From the NCBI GenBank assembly GCA_030691435.1, contig JAUYEK010000264.1, forward strand, positions 1 through 12,645: a stretch of 12,645 bases of DNA. Direction: 5' to 3'. Both the position numbers and the translations under genes were made by a program. Origin of the DNA: Sulfuricella sp. (GTDB lineage Bacteria > Pseudomonadota > Gammaproteobacteria > Burkholderiales > Sulfuricellaceae). Below, piece by piece: positions 1 to 6,234 of the stretch (position 1 is its first letter; each line of letters starts with the position of its first letter). The notes beneath the pieces are model-generated. The model made no database searches. It was not told the origin of the DNA and saw only the letters and a program-made list of their open reading frames with translations.

Positions 1-1337
1 CCGAGTTTTTCGATGGTGAACAGCATCACGTCGCCATAGAACTGCCGCTCGAACTCCCCCGAAAGATCGATGGTGGCGATGTCGGCTGCGATTCCGGGCC
101 TGAATTCCGATTGGCCCGTGGTCCGGACGGTGCGCTTGTGCAGCATGGGGAGATTGGCGGATACGAATCGCTCCCCGATTTCGGACTTGATGAGCCGTCC
201 CAGCACTGGCCCGGCCATCCTGAGCTTCAGGGTCGCAAAAGGGATGAAGTACTTCAGACCTTCCGGTTTGAAGATGTAATTTCCCGTGTAGATGGTTCGG
301 GCCGGACGGACGCTGGCCATGATGTCTTCATGGCGATAATAGGTTTTTCGGGTGGGATGCTCGCCGTAAAAAAACCGGTTCAGCTTGCTTGAAAAATGGC
401 TGAAGCAGCGCGAGTTGTCATGTTCGCCGGCGATGGAGCAATGATATTGAACCGACTCTTTCGCGGGTTTGAAGCCAAAGAGAGCCGCCATGTCGTGATA
501 GGACGCTTCGTTATCGTCACGCTGCCTGGTGTCGTGGAACTGGCAGGGCTGGGATGGATCGTATGCGGCGATCTGGTGCAGAAAGCAGATGACATCTTCA
601 AGAAAGTTGCCCGCCATCACGGACGGAGAGACGGGCGGGTCGCCGACCACCTTGCCGGTGAGTATGGTAGGGCTGGCCCCGGTTTCGGAAAAAATCCGGT
701 CCAGGCAATGAAAATAGTTGGTGGCGTAAAGGTTTCTGTCCCCCGCTGCGGTGCTGACTTTTACCTGGAACTCCTGGTCGCTGTCGATGAAATAAAACAG
801 GGTCTTTTCCGCACCGCGCCGCCCTATTTTGTTCAGCTTCAGGTAGGCGATGTTGCGCATGATCGAGGGGCCCTTATGGTAAAAGGCCTCCCTGTCGGTG
901 TCGCCGAGGATTCTGGACAAGGCCTTCTTTTCCGCCTCGGTCAAGGCGTCCATCTGGTCGAGTTGCTTGCTCAGGCCGAAATAGCGGGTTGCTATGCCCT
1001 GCGCGTTGCAATCGTCCGCAATCGCCCTGTTTCTGGTGATGCTGTCATCGTCTCTGGAGTCATCGGCGACGATGACCGAAACTTTCTGGTAGCGGTTATT
1101 GGCAAACCCGCCATACCCAAACGATCTGCACAGGTGCAGCAGGCTGTCGAGGCAGCTTTTCAGGTGTTGCGGCCTGTCCGCAACCGGGATGACGATGACG
1201 AAGTTGTGCCTGTCATCGTCGCCCTTCAATGCGATGAGTCGTTCCAACTCCCGAAAGGCCGCGTGATAAGGCTCAAGCAGAGATGCATTAACCCCCTCTC
1301 CCCTTGTGGGAGAGGGCTGGGGAGAGGGGTAATGCAT
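1..1337 (-). CDS. GT-A-fold (family 2-like) glycosyltransferase, main part, 3' end cut by window
   Basis: Reading the minus strand from the ATG at 1337, the frame stays open for about 445 codons to the left edge. Near 1208-1182 it encodes a nucleotide-sugar-binding type strand, HNFVIVIPVADRP, then VSVIVADDS, a conserved-looking GPSIMRNIAYLK (around 872-840) and FYFIDSDQEF (around 795-768). The last carries a DxD-like metal/nucleotide-diphosphate motif. These features are typical of inverting GT-A glycosyltransferases that transfer a sugar from a nucleotide donor at the cytoplasmic face of the membrane. I see no membrane segment in the visible part. The frame is the same as that of the upstream ATG at 1481, from which it is separated by one TAA inside a repeat. 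The gene therefore probably once began at 1481, and may now begin by restart at 1337. It follows a TPP-dependent enzyme gene, which suggests a surface-polysaccharide locus. Acceptor and donor cannot be told from sequence. Confidence 0.72.
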   Translation of the reverse strand, partial: MHYPSPQPSPTRGEGVNASLLEPYHAAFRELERLIALKGDDDRHNFVIVIPVADRPQHLKSCLDSLLHLCRSFGYGGFANNRYQKVSVIVADDSRDDDSITRNRAIADDCNAQGIATRYFGLSKQLDQMDALTEAEKKALSRILGDTDREAFYHKGPSIMRNIAYLKLNKIGRRGAEKTLFYFIDSDQEFQVKVSTAAGDRNLYATNYFHCLDRIFSETGASPTILTGKVVGDPPVSPSVMAGNFLEDVICFLHQIAAYDPSQPCQFHDTRQRDDNEASYHDMAALFGFKPAKESVQYHCSIAGEHDNSRCFSHFSSKLNRFFYGEHPTRKTYYRHEDIMASVRPARTIYTGNYIFKPEGLKYFIPFATLKLRMAGPVLGRLIKSEIGERFVSANLPMLHKRTVRTTGQSEFRPGIAADIATIDLSGEFERQFYGDVMLFTIEKL

Positions 1338-1387
1338 CGATTACTCACCCTCTCCCCAGCCCTCCCCCATCAAGGGGGAGGGGGCGT
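1283..1387. repeat. Inverted pair of G+C-rich palindromic repeats inside the glycosyltransferase gene
   Basis: Two related units lie in opposite orientation. Unit 1 (about 1290-1331) reads CCCCTCTCCCC-TTGT-GGGAGAGGGCTGGGGAGAGGGG. Unit 2 (about 1341-1387) is its reverse complement with small changes (TTACTCACCCTCTCCCC, AGCCCTCCCCC, ATCAA, GGGGGAGG). Unit 1 is bounded by perfect 8-base inverted ends, ATGCATTA at 1283-1290 and TAATGCAT at 1330-1337. The arrangement resembles BIME/REP-type paired palindromes. When read as protein the element gives the SPLxxGEGWGEG phrase often seen in spurious ORFs of proteobacteria. No transposase is present. It adds TAA (1343-1341) and ATG (1337-1335) to the glycosyltransferase frame. 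Confidence 0.85.
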
Positions 1388-1481
1388 TGGGCTCGTTCGG
1401 TTCATCTGCCCACAGCGCCTTCTCGATAGCCCGAATGCGGGATAGCCAGGCCTCGATCAGTCCGTCGATATTTTCGTGCAT
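1341..1481 (-). pseudogene. N-terminal fragment of the glycosyltransferase, ended by a repeat-borne TAA
   Basis: The ATG at 1481 lies 9 bases after the stop of the TPP-enzyme gene, with a GGAAG/CGGAA purine stretch upstream, as expected for the next gene of an operon. About 33 native codons (beginning MHENIDGLIEAWLSRIRAIE) are followed by repeat-derived codons (APSPLMGEGWGEGE) and TAA at 1343-1341. Beyond the TAA the same frame continues through the second repeat arm into the long glycosyltransferase frame, with no frameshift. I read this as one gene split by insertion of the repeat pair. It could be a 46-residue leader peptide whose translation is coupled to the restart ATG at 1337, or simply the dead 5' end of a damaged gene. 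Confidence 0.6.
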
Positions 1482-1490
1482 TTCCGGGTT

Positions 1491-3161
1491 CTATCTTCCC
1501 GACAGGTAATTGGGGAAGGCGTCCTTGTCGATCATGATTTCGATGAGGTTGATGGCGTTTTCCAGGTCGCTGTTGGCAAACAGGTCATCGAGATCGGATT
1601 CGGCCACGATTTTCTTGTGGTTGATGCCGAATGATAGGGCGAGGTAGCGAAAGTCGGGATTGACGAAGTCGCAATCGATGAATCTCTTGTCGTAGAGCTG
1701 GAACTGGTTCTTGCGAATCAGGCTCATGGTGGAGTTGTTGAACACCACCACGTTCAGCGGAATGCCGTAATTCACCGCCGTCATGATTTCCATGCAGCAC
1801 ATTTGAAAACCCCCATCGCCCAGGATGGCAAAGGTCGGCTTCTGTTCCGAAAACCTGGCGCCGATCGCGGCGGGTATGGCGTGTCCCAGGGAGGATATTC
1901 CGGAATTCGGGAAATACCGGTTCCCGCTGGATACGTTGAAGAAGTTCTGGGCAAAAATAATATTGTCGTCAAAGATCAACGCATTTTCCGGGAAGTGCGT
2001 CTCCAGTTTCGAATAAAATTGTTTAACCAGTGCAAACCTGGACGGTAGCACAGAGTCATCTTTACTGGAGGCTTCCTTGCTTAATCCCTCCGCATGGACA
2101 TGGAATTTGTCGAGGTTTTTCCGGGTCGCCCCGATGTCCCCGATCCTTTCCAGGATTTCAGTCAAGGCATCCTTGATGTCGCCGTGGATGGCGACATCCG
2201 CCTTGAATACCTTTTCCAGTTGGTCGTGGTCATTGTCGATCTGGGCGATCTTCTTGTTGCCCAGAAGCTTGTCGTCCCACAGGTAGCTGGTGCGTTCGTT
2301 GAACCCGGCGCCCAGAAACAGGACCAGGTCCGCATGATCGACGATGTATTTGTACGCAGCCCCATTCGAGGTGACCCCCAGGCTCCCCAGGGATAGCCCG
2401 GACCCGTCGCCGATGACCCCCTTCCCTTTCAGGGTGGTGGTCACCGGGATGTTCATCGCTTCGCTCAGTTGGGCGACGACTTCCTGCGCGCCCGATTTGA
2501 TGCAGCCATAACCCGCCACGATGACCGGGTATTTCGCCTCGGCAATCAGCTCTGTCAGCGCGTCCACGGGCAGGGCGCGTTTGTGGAGCGAGTGGCTGCT
2601 GTTTCGGGTGTGAACGCGATCGAGCAGGTTTTCCTCGACCATTTCCTTCTGGACGTTGTAGGGAAAGCTGAGGAGCACGGGGCCGGAATTGCTGGAAAGA
2701 AGAATTTTTGATGCCTGGTTCAGGACATGCACCAGATAGTCGGTTCTTTCGATGATCTTGTTATATTTGGTGATGCCCTTGAACAACGCGGCCTGATCGA
2801 TGCTTCCGCCCTCGCCGGAGCTCTCTTGCAGCCCGCCCTTGCCGAAGATATGGGTCGATGTTTCCCCGGTAATAATCAGGATCGGCTGTTTGTCCGCATA
2901 GGCATTGGCGATCCCCGTCACCAGGTTGGTGGCGCCCGGACCGGCAGTGGTGATGCAGGCGGAAATTCTCCCCGAGGCTCTGGCGTAGCCCCCGGCCATG
3001 AACGCCGCCCCCTGCTCATGCTTGACCAATACGCTCTTGATGTTCGAGTCGTACAAGCTGTCGTAGACCGGCAGGATATGGGCGCCCGGCATCCCGAAGA
3101 TAACTTCGATACCCAGGCGCTCTAAATACCTTACGATTAATTCACGTACCGCTATTTTCAT
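1491..3161 (-). CDS. Acetolactate synthase-like thiamine diphosphate-dependent enzyme
   Basis: This 556-residue protein has the three-domain layout of the AHAS/POX family. The N-terminal pyrimidine-binding domain holds the activating glutamate in KHEQGAAFMAGGYA (Glu49) and AGPGATNLVTG at 73-83. A central domain holds FLGAGFNER at 282-290. The C-terminal domain holds the TPP/Mg motif, from GDGGF at 448 to NN at 475-476, with the usual spacing. Such enzymes decarboxylate a 2-keto acid and transfer the resulting acyl or acetaldehyde unit. It departs from biosynthetic AHAS: the segment after NN reads LIRKNQ (481-486), so Asn485 aligns with the conserved substrate-specificity tryptophan. Residues 112-122 carry an extra Gly/Ser-rich stretch, and no ilvN/ilvH-like small subunit is adjacent. 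The next gene, 9 bases on, is a glycosyltransferase. A role in making a modified sugar (as in YerE-type chemistry) is therefore plausible but is inference. The ATG at 3161 has only a weak purine stretch upstream. Confidence 0.88.
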   Translation of the reverse strand: MKIAVRELIVRYLERLGIEVIFGMPGAHILPVYDSLYDSNIKSVLVKHEQGAAFMAGGYARASGRISACITTAGPGATNLVTGIANAYADKQPILIITGETSTHIFGKGGLQESSGEGGSIDQAALFKGITKYNKIIERTDYLVHVLNQASKILLSSNSGPVLLSFPYNVQKEMVEENLLDRVHTRNSSHSLHKRALPVDALTELIAEAKYPVIVAGYGCIKSGAQEVVAQLSEAMNIPVTTTLKGKGVIGDGSGLSLGSLGVTSNGAAYKYIVDHADLVLFLGAGFNERTSYLWDDKLLGNKKIAQIDNDHDQLEKVFKADVAIHGDIKDALTEILERIGDIGATRKNLDKFHVHAEGLSKEASSKDDSVLPSRFALVKQFYSKLETHFPENALIFDDNIIFAQNFFNVSSGNRYFPNSGISSLGHAIPAAIGARFSEQKPTFAILGDGGFQMCCMEIMTAVNYGIPLNVVVFNNSTMSLIRKNQFQLYDKRFIDCDFVNPDFRYLALSFGINHKKIVAESDLDDLFANSDLENAINLIEIMIDKDAFPNYLSGR

Positions 3162-3348
3162 GTCGTCTCGTCATGGCCATCAATCCATCAATCTTAGTGT
3201 CGCCCCGCTGTTATCGGATATCGAACCGGCGCAGGGTTGCATGGCTCGGTGCCGGGACAGGCATTTTAACCGAACCTTCGCCCAATAATGAAATAGGGGC
3301 GGCTTCCCACCTGAATGTGTCTGATGCAGCCAGGACAATTCAGTTCGA

Positions 3349-3377
3349 TTGTTCATCAAGCGCCACGGAGTTACCAT
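3349..3377 (+). promoter_or_regulatory. Weak sigma70-like promoter candidate for the SYLF-domain gene
   Basis: TTGTTC (3349-3354) and TACCAT (3372-3377) are 17 bases apart, which would start transcription near 3384 and leave a leader of about 26 bases before the ATG at 3410. The match is only 3/6 and 4/6. This is the best candidate I see in the 248-base divergent gap 3162-3409, which otherwise shows no gene, repeat or clear promoter for the TPP-enzyme gene. Confidence 0.25.
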
Positions 3378-3409
3378 GGTCATTCGCCGATAAACCAAAA
3401 GGAAAAAAT

Positions 3410-3997
3410 ATGCGTCCATATGCCTGCCGCCTGAATATTATTGCAGCGATTGTCGCTGTGATGGTGCTTTGCGGGGTTGCCGGATCGGCCTTTGCGGCCT
3501 CCGTGGGCGAACAGCGAAACGAAATCCGGAAGATGCGTAAGGAGGCCTTGGCGCAGCTCTACAAGGTGCATCCTGCGGCCAGGGCCAGCATACAGAAAGC
3601 GGCTGGATATGCCGTGTTCAGCAACGTCGGGGTCAATCTGATCTTCTTCTCCGCCGCGGGCGGCTCCGGGGTGGCGCATGACAACCGGAGCGGCAAGGAT
3701 ATTTACATGAAAATGATCTCCGGTGGGATAGGGCTGGGCCTCGGCGTCAAGGACTTCCGCGGCGTTTTCGTGTTCGCGAACCACGATGCATTCAAGCAAT
3801 TCGTCGAGAGCGGCTGGGAGGCGAGTGCCCAAGCGGATGCCGCCGCCAAGTCCGGCGAAAAGGGAGGCGCTGCGGCAGGCGCGATTACGGTAGCGCCCGG
3901 CGTTAACCTGTATCAGCTCACTGAAAACGGACTCGCATTGCAGGCGACGATCCAGGGCACCAAGTACTACCAGGACGATGATTTGAATGCGAAGTGA
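3410..3997 (+). CDS. Secreted SYLF/YSC84-type lipid-binding domain protein
   Basis: The ATG at 3410 is chosen because AAAAGGAA lies about 7 bases upstream and the protein then starts with a classic signal peptide: MRPYACRLN, a hydrophobic core to about residue 27, and AFA-A as likely signal peptidase I site. The longer open frame to 3173 would bury the signal. The mature part (about 165 residues) matches the SYLF (DUF500/YSC84) family: an N-terminal helix (KMRKEALAQLYKVHP), KAAGYAVFSNVGVNL, the glycine-rich GGSGVAHD region, GGIGLGLGVKDFRGVFVFAN, and a C-terminal NLYQLTENGLALQATIQGTKYY. The family binds phosphoinositides in eukaryotes. Bacterial members are periplasmic or envelope-associated and mostly uncharacterised. 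It is a single-gene unit, divergent from the TPP-enzyme gene. No lipobox is seen at the signal cleavage site. Confidence 0.88.
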   Translation: MRPYACRLNIIAAIVAVMVLCGVAGSAFAASVGEQRNEIRKMRKEALAQLYKVHPAARASIQKAAGYAVFSNVGVNLIFFSAAGGSGVAHDNRSGKDIYMKMISGGIGLGLGVKDFRGVFVFANHDAFKQFVESGWEASAQADAAAKSGEKGGAAAGAITVAPGVNLYQLTENGLALQATIQGTKYYQDDDLNAK

Positions 3998-4060
3998 GGG
4001 GGGCGCTGTTCTCGACGCTATTCAGCCGTGTAAGCCCCGAATAGAAAACCGATGCCAAGC

Positions 4061-4123
4061 ATGAAATACCTCACCGGCTACCCCGAGGATGTCAAAGCCC
4101 AAGTGCGCCAGCTCATCCGGTAG
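4061..4123 (+). pseudogene. Remnant of the N-terminus of a YgjP-like (DUF45/M48) metallopeptidase
   Basis: A 20-codon frame starting MKYLTGYPEDVKAQVRQ ends at TAG. From memory this closely resembles the first residues of YgjP/DUF45 metal-dependent hydrolases of betaproteobacteria, whose next residue after the Leu-Ile-x is usually a polar residue such as Gln. The TAG here is one transition away from CAG. None of the three forward frames from 4124 to 4249 continues the family, and no HExxH-type motif follows, so only the extreme 5' end appears to survive. The bases from 4124 to 4249 hold nothing I can assign. A chance short ORF is the alternative. Confidence 0.4.
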
Positions 4124-4249
4124 GGGCTCCTGGGTGTTACAAGCGGTGATGGGTTTTGTGTGCGCTACGCGCGGATGTTCAGGTGCCGGGGCAGCCCGGC
4201 AATCAAGCAACGCGCGAAGCGCACGAAAAATTAAAGCATCACGCCAAGT

Positions 4250-4447
4250 TCAAGCTGCCCGTGCATGTTGCCCTTCCAATGGGTATGCGCCATTGGCGCG
4301 CGCTTCCAGCAAGACCACTTCCACCGCGCTGCCATCCTCGGCATAGCTGATGTGTGTGTTCCAGCTTTGCGATACTTCGCGGACAATCGGTTTGTCAGAC
4401 AGGCGAATGACGAGAATGTCGTCCTCATCAAAATAAGTGGTGTGCAT
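4250..4447 (-). CDS. DUF2283 family small protein
   Basis: This 65-residue protein begins MHTTYFDEDDILVIRLSDKP and contains SYAEDGSAVEVVLLEA. That is the DUF2283 pattern of a short beta-rich domain: acidic D-E-x-D-I-L-x-I-x-L-S near the N-terminus, then a D/E-D-G turn and a closing strand. The ATG is supported by AGGAGAT 6 bases upstream. DUF2283 proteins are often encoded next to DUF4258 or other small toxin-like genes, and their function is not established. Here it lies 81 bases downstream of brnA on the same strand, so it may be transcribed from the brnT promoter. The last dozen residues (GAYPLEGQHARAA) go beyond the usual domain. Confidence 0.7.
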   Translation of the reverse strand: MHTTYFDEDDILVIRLSDKPIVREVSQSWNTHISYAEDGSAVEVVLLEARANGAYPLEGQHARAA

Positions 4448-4528
4448 GGCGATCTCCTACAAAACCGTGAAATGATGCATAACCGTTTTAACGACAACGC
4501 AGTCTTCCAGCACCAATACCGCGCATAA

Positions 4529-4831
4529 CTACGCCGGAGAGTGGGTCTTGAGCCAATCCTTGAGCGCGGCGTTGAGACGGGTTTGCCATCCGGCCCCGGA
4601 GGCGCGGAAGGCATCTACCACCTCTGCGTCAAGGCGGAGGTTGATATGCGCCTTGGGGCTCCCGGAAGCGGGGCGCCCGCGCTTCGGCTGCAACATTTCT
4701 GCGGCGCTTTGTGCGCCGAAAAGTTCCGGCAATACCTTGGCGGCGGGTTTTGCACGACGAAAATCTTCTGCCGTCCACTCGGGGTTCTCTTCGTCGATAA
4801 GTTCGGGGTTAGGTTTGTGATGCTTAACCAT
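4529..4831 (-). CDS. brnA: BrnA-family antitoxin
   Basis: This 100-residue protein follows brnT with an 8-base overlap (ATGGTTAA), the usual toxin-first order of BrnT/BrnA systems. The N-terminal half is charged and probably flexible (NPEWTAEDFRRAKPA). The C-terminal half, KAHINLRLDAEVVDAFRASG followed by GWQTRLNAALKDWL, is the ribbon-helix-helix-like DNA-binding part typical of the BrnA antitoxin family. BrnA neutralises BrnT by forming a complex and, as a dimer, represses the shared promoter. The start is supported by GGGAGAT upstream within brnT. The system type is firm from the paired domains; activity in this organism is not shown. Confidence 0.88.
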   Translation of the reverse strand: MVKHHKPNPELIDEENPEWTAEDFRRAKPAAKVLPELFGAQSAAEMLQPKRGRPASGSPKAHINLRLDAEVVDAFRASGAGWQTRLNAALKDWLKTHSPA

Positions 4832-5084
4832 AGCGTTTCATCTCCCGGCCATTGGCCTTACGAAAACTGATGACATGCACGGCATCACCGCGCGGAGTGA
4901 AGACCAGGGCATAAAGCCGCTCTTCGACGTATCCGAAAACACGGAATCGGCGTTCGCCATAATCCTTGCGGGTGTCTTCGATGATCACTGCGGACGTCCA
5001 GTCCAACTCGACCGCTTGATCGAACGACAAGCCTCGATTTTTGAGATTGGCGGCATCCTTGGCGGGGTCGTAAGTGATCTTCAC
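4824..5084 (-). CDS. brnT: BrnT-family toxin (RelE-like fold ribonuclease)
   Basis: From the GTG at 5084 the protein has 86 residues: MKITYDPAKDAANLKNRG with SFDQAVELDW, then DTRKDYGERRFRVFGYV, LYALVFTPRGD and VHVISFRKANGREMKRY. These are the successive conserved blocks of BrnT, a small RelE-like endoribonuclease toxin that stops translation. An in-frame GTG at 5102 would add 6 residues. I prefer 5084 because BrnT proteins normally start with the ITYDP-like strand, and because the 5102 codon lies upstream of a strong -10 box (5092-5097), so it would not be in the transcript. With the predicted start of transcription at about 5085, the mRNA would be almost leaderless. The gene overlaps brnA by 8 bases. 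Confidence 0.87.
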   Translation of the reverse strand: MKITYDPAKDAANLKNRGLSFDQAVELDWTSAVIIEDTRKDYGERRFRVFGYVEERLYALVFTPRGDAVHVISFRKANGREMKRYG

Positions 5085-5091
5085 GCTATTT

Positions 5092-5120
5092 ATTGTAGCC
5101 ACAGTAAATCATCTTTGCAA
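5092..5120 (-). promoter_or_regulatory. Sigma70-type promoter of brnT-brnA
   Basis: On the minus strand TTGCAA (5120-5115) and TACAAT (5097-5092) match the -35 and -10 consensus at 4/6 and 5/6, with exactly 17 bases between them. Transcription would start near 5085, one base before the GTG at 5084. An imperfect palindrome, GACGG-CAATT-CCGTC at 5133-5147, lies about 13 bases upstream of the -35 box and is a possible operator. BrnA-type autoregulation of this promoter is expected from the family, but the operator is a guess. Confidence 0.6.
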
Positions 5121-5188
5121 GTCAGCGATGCCGACGGCAATTCCGTCTGCCTATATGACTGCTAATGAAGCGCTGACTAAATGACAAA

Positions 5189-5259
5189 TCGTCATTCCGG
5201 CGAAGGCCGGAATCTAGAAGACTCAAAGCACTGGACACCGGCTTTCGCCGGTGCGACGA
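5189..5259. repeat. Double-hairpin inverted repeat between rdgC and brnT
   Basis: Two perfect hairpins, ATTCCGGC-GAAG-GCCGGAAT (5194-5213) and CACCGGC-TTTC-GCCGGTG (5236-5253), are themselves arranged as an inverted pair bounded by TCGTC (5189-5193) and GACGA (5255-5259). This is the widespread proteobacterial 'CGTCATTCCGGCGAA...' type of paired repeat. It sits 16 bases after the rdgC stop and upstream of the brnT promoter. It could therefore stabilise or terminate the rdgC transcript and shield the toxin operon from read-through. No clear U-tract follows the stem on the minus strand, so I do not call it an intrinsic terminator. Confidence 0.85.
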
Positions 5260-5275
5260 ATAAAACTGCGCTTCC

Positions 5276-6172
5276 CTAAACGCTCTCCCCGCCCAGCGCC
5301 TCGACCAGATCGGCCAGCAACCGGGCCAATTCCCCGGTCATCAGGGTGAAGTCGAGGTCGAACAATTCTTCGGTGGTTTCGGCCTGAGATTCGGCTTCTT
5401 CCTTGAGGATGTCCAGAAAGGCGAGGCGCTTGATCTGGAGCTGCTCGGTGAGGACGAAGGAGATCTTGTCGTTCCAGGTCATTCCCAGCCGGGTGGCGCT
5501 CTTGCCGGCGGCAATGTGCGCACGGATTTCATCTCCCTCCAGGTCGTGGCGGACGTAGCGGACCGTCGCCTTGCCCTCGTCGATGGAGCGGAGCTCCAGT
5601 TCGCGATCGATGGTGAACCCGGACGGCGCTTCGCCCCCGGCGAGCCAGTCGGTCATGGCCGCGACGGGCGAGAGCCTGGTATGCAGCAGCTTGAGCGGCA
5701 GGTCGTCCAGCGTTTTGCCGAGCAGTTCCAGGACTTCATCCGCCTTGGCCGGGGAGGACGCATCCACAACCAGCCAGCCGTTGGCCGGGTCGATCCAGAC
5801 GAAGGTCGTGCGCCGATGCGCGAACGCTCGGGGGAGAAGTTCGTCGGTGACGCGTTCCTTGATCTCCTTCGTCTCCTTGCGCCCGACGCGGTGGCCCTGC
5901 TGCGCTTCGAGTTCGGCGATGCGGTCCTTGGCAAACTGGTTGATGATGGAGGCGGGCAGCAATTTCTGCTCCACGCCCAGGGCGATCAACCACTGCCGGT
6001 TCAATGCGTGGACCAGAGGCCCGTCGCCTTGGGGGGAAACCCAGCCACGGCTTTGCTTGTCCAGGCCGCCGCAGGGCTGCAGCGGCTGGCGGGACAATTT
6101 TTCTTCCAGAGTGGCGGCGCTCATGGCCCAGTCGGTGGGAAGGCGGTAAATGAAGATGCTTTTAAACCACAT
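5276..6172 (-). CDS. rdgC: Recombination-associated protein RdgC
   Basis: From ATG 6172 the protein has 298 residues, close to the 303 of E. coli RdgC, and starts with the family signature MWFKSIFIYRL. Further family blocks are LQPCGGLDKQSRGWVSP, LLPASIINQ with the following helix rich in Glu/Lys, ELLPRAFAHRRTTFVWID, VVDASSPAKADEVLELL, IRAHIAAGKSATRLGMTW and the C-terminal FTLMTGELARLLADLVEALGG. RdgC forms a ring-shaped dimer around double-stranded DNA in the nucleoid and limits RecA loading. An upstream in-frame ATG at 6211 is rejected because it lies before a perfect -10 box (6198-6203) and family members start at MWF/MLWF. Its own promoter makes it probably monocistronic. Confidence 0.95.
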   Translation of the reverse strand: MWFKSIFIYRLPTDWAMSAATLEEKLSRQPLQPCGGLDKQSRGWVSPQGDGPLVHALNRQWLIALGVEQKLLPASIINQFAKDRIAELEAQQGHRVGRKETKEIKERVTDELLPRAFAHRRTTFVWIDPANGWLVVDASSPAKADEVLELLGKTLDDLPLKLLHTRLSPVAAMTDWLAGGEAPSGFTIDRELELRSIDEGKATVRYVRHDLEGDEIRAHIAAGKSATRLGMTWNDKISFVLTEQLQIKRLAFLDILKEEAESQAETTEELFDLDFTLMTGELARLLADLVEALGGESV

Positions 6173-6197
6173 GGTGGGGTACTCAAAAAAGGGGGCG

Positions 6198-6203
6198 ATT
6201 ATA
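6198..6203 (-). promoter_or_regulatory. -10 box of the rdgC promoter
   Basis: A perfect TATAAT is present on the minus strand (6203-6198), 25 bases upstream of the rdgC ATG, placing the start of transcription near 6191. No good -35 hexamer is seen at 16-18 bases; the T-rich stretch around 6217-6225 is the only candidate. It also lies 31 bases after the stop of the upstream gene. Confidence 0.5.
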
Positions 6204-6234
6204 CAGCCCATGGATGAAAAAACGGGTAAGGGTG

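Noticed and set aside
1283..1387. CRISPR-like repeat structure
   Set aside because: Only two units, in opposite orientation, with no regular spacers; it is a paired palindromic element.
396..1445. 349-codon plus-strand open frame
   Set aside because: It is antisense to the glycosyltransferase, whose translation shows real family motifs; the plus-strand product is low-complexity-like and reads through both repeat arms (PLSPCGRGLGRG type sequence), a typical shadow in G+C-rich DNA.
2094..3125. Several 60-130-codon plus-strand frames opposite the TPP enzyme
   Set aside because: All lie antisense to a full-length, motif-complete enzyme gene and have no ribosome binding sites or family features.
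3162..3409. N-terminal extension of the SYLF protein from 3173
   Set aside because: The extension is unlike the family and would place a classic signal peptide at residue 80; ATG 3410 has a good ribosome binding site.
4448..4528. Frame continuing BrnA past its TAG (CAVLVLEDCVVVKTVMHHF)
   Set aside because: It could be the tail of a lost small gene or a stop-codon read-through, but it has no start codon of its own and no family match that I can name, so it is treated as the brnA-DUF2283 spacer.
5516..6217. 233-codon plus-strand open frame opposite rdgC
   Set aside because: RdgC on the minus strand is full length and well conserved; the opposing frame is a composition artefact.
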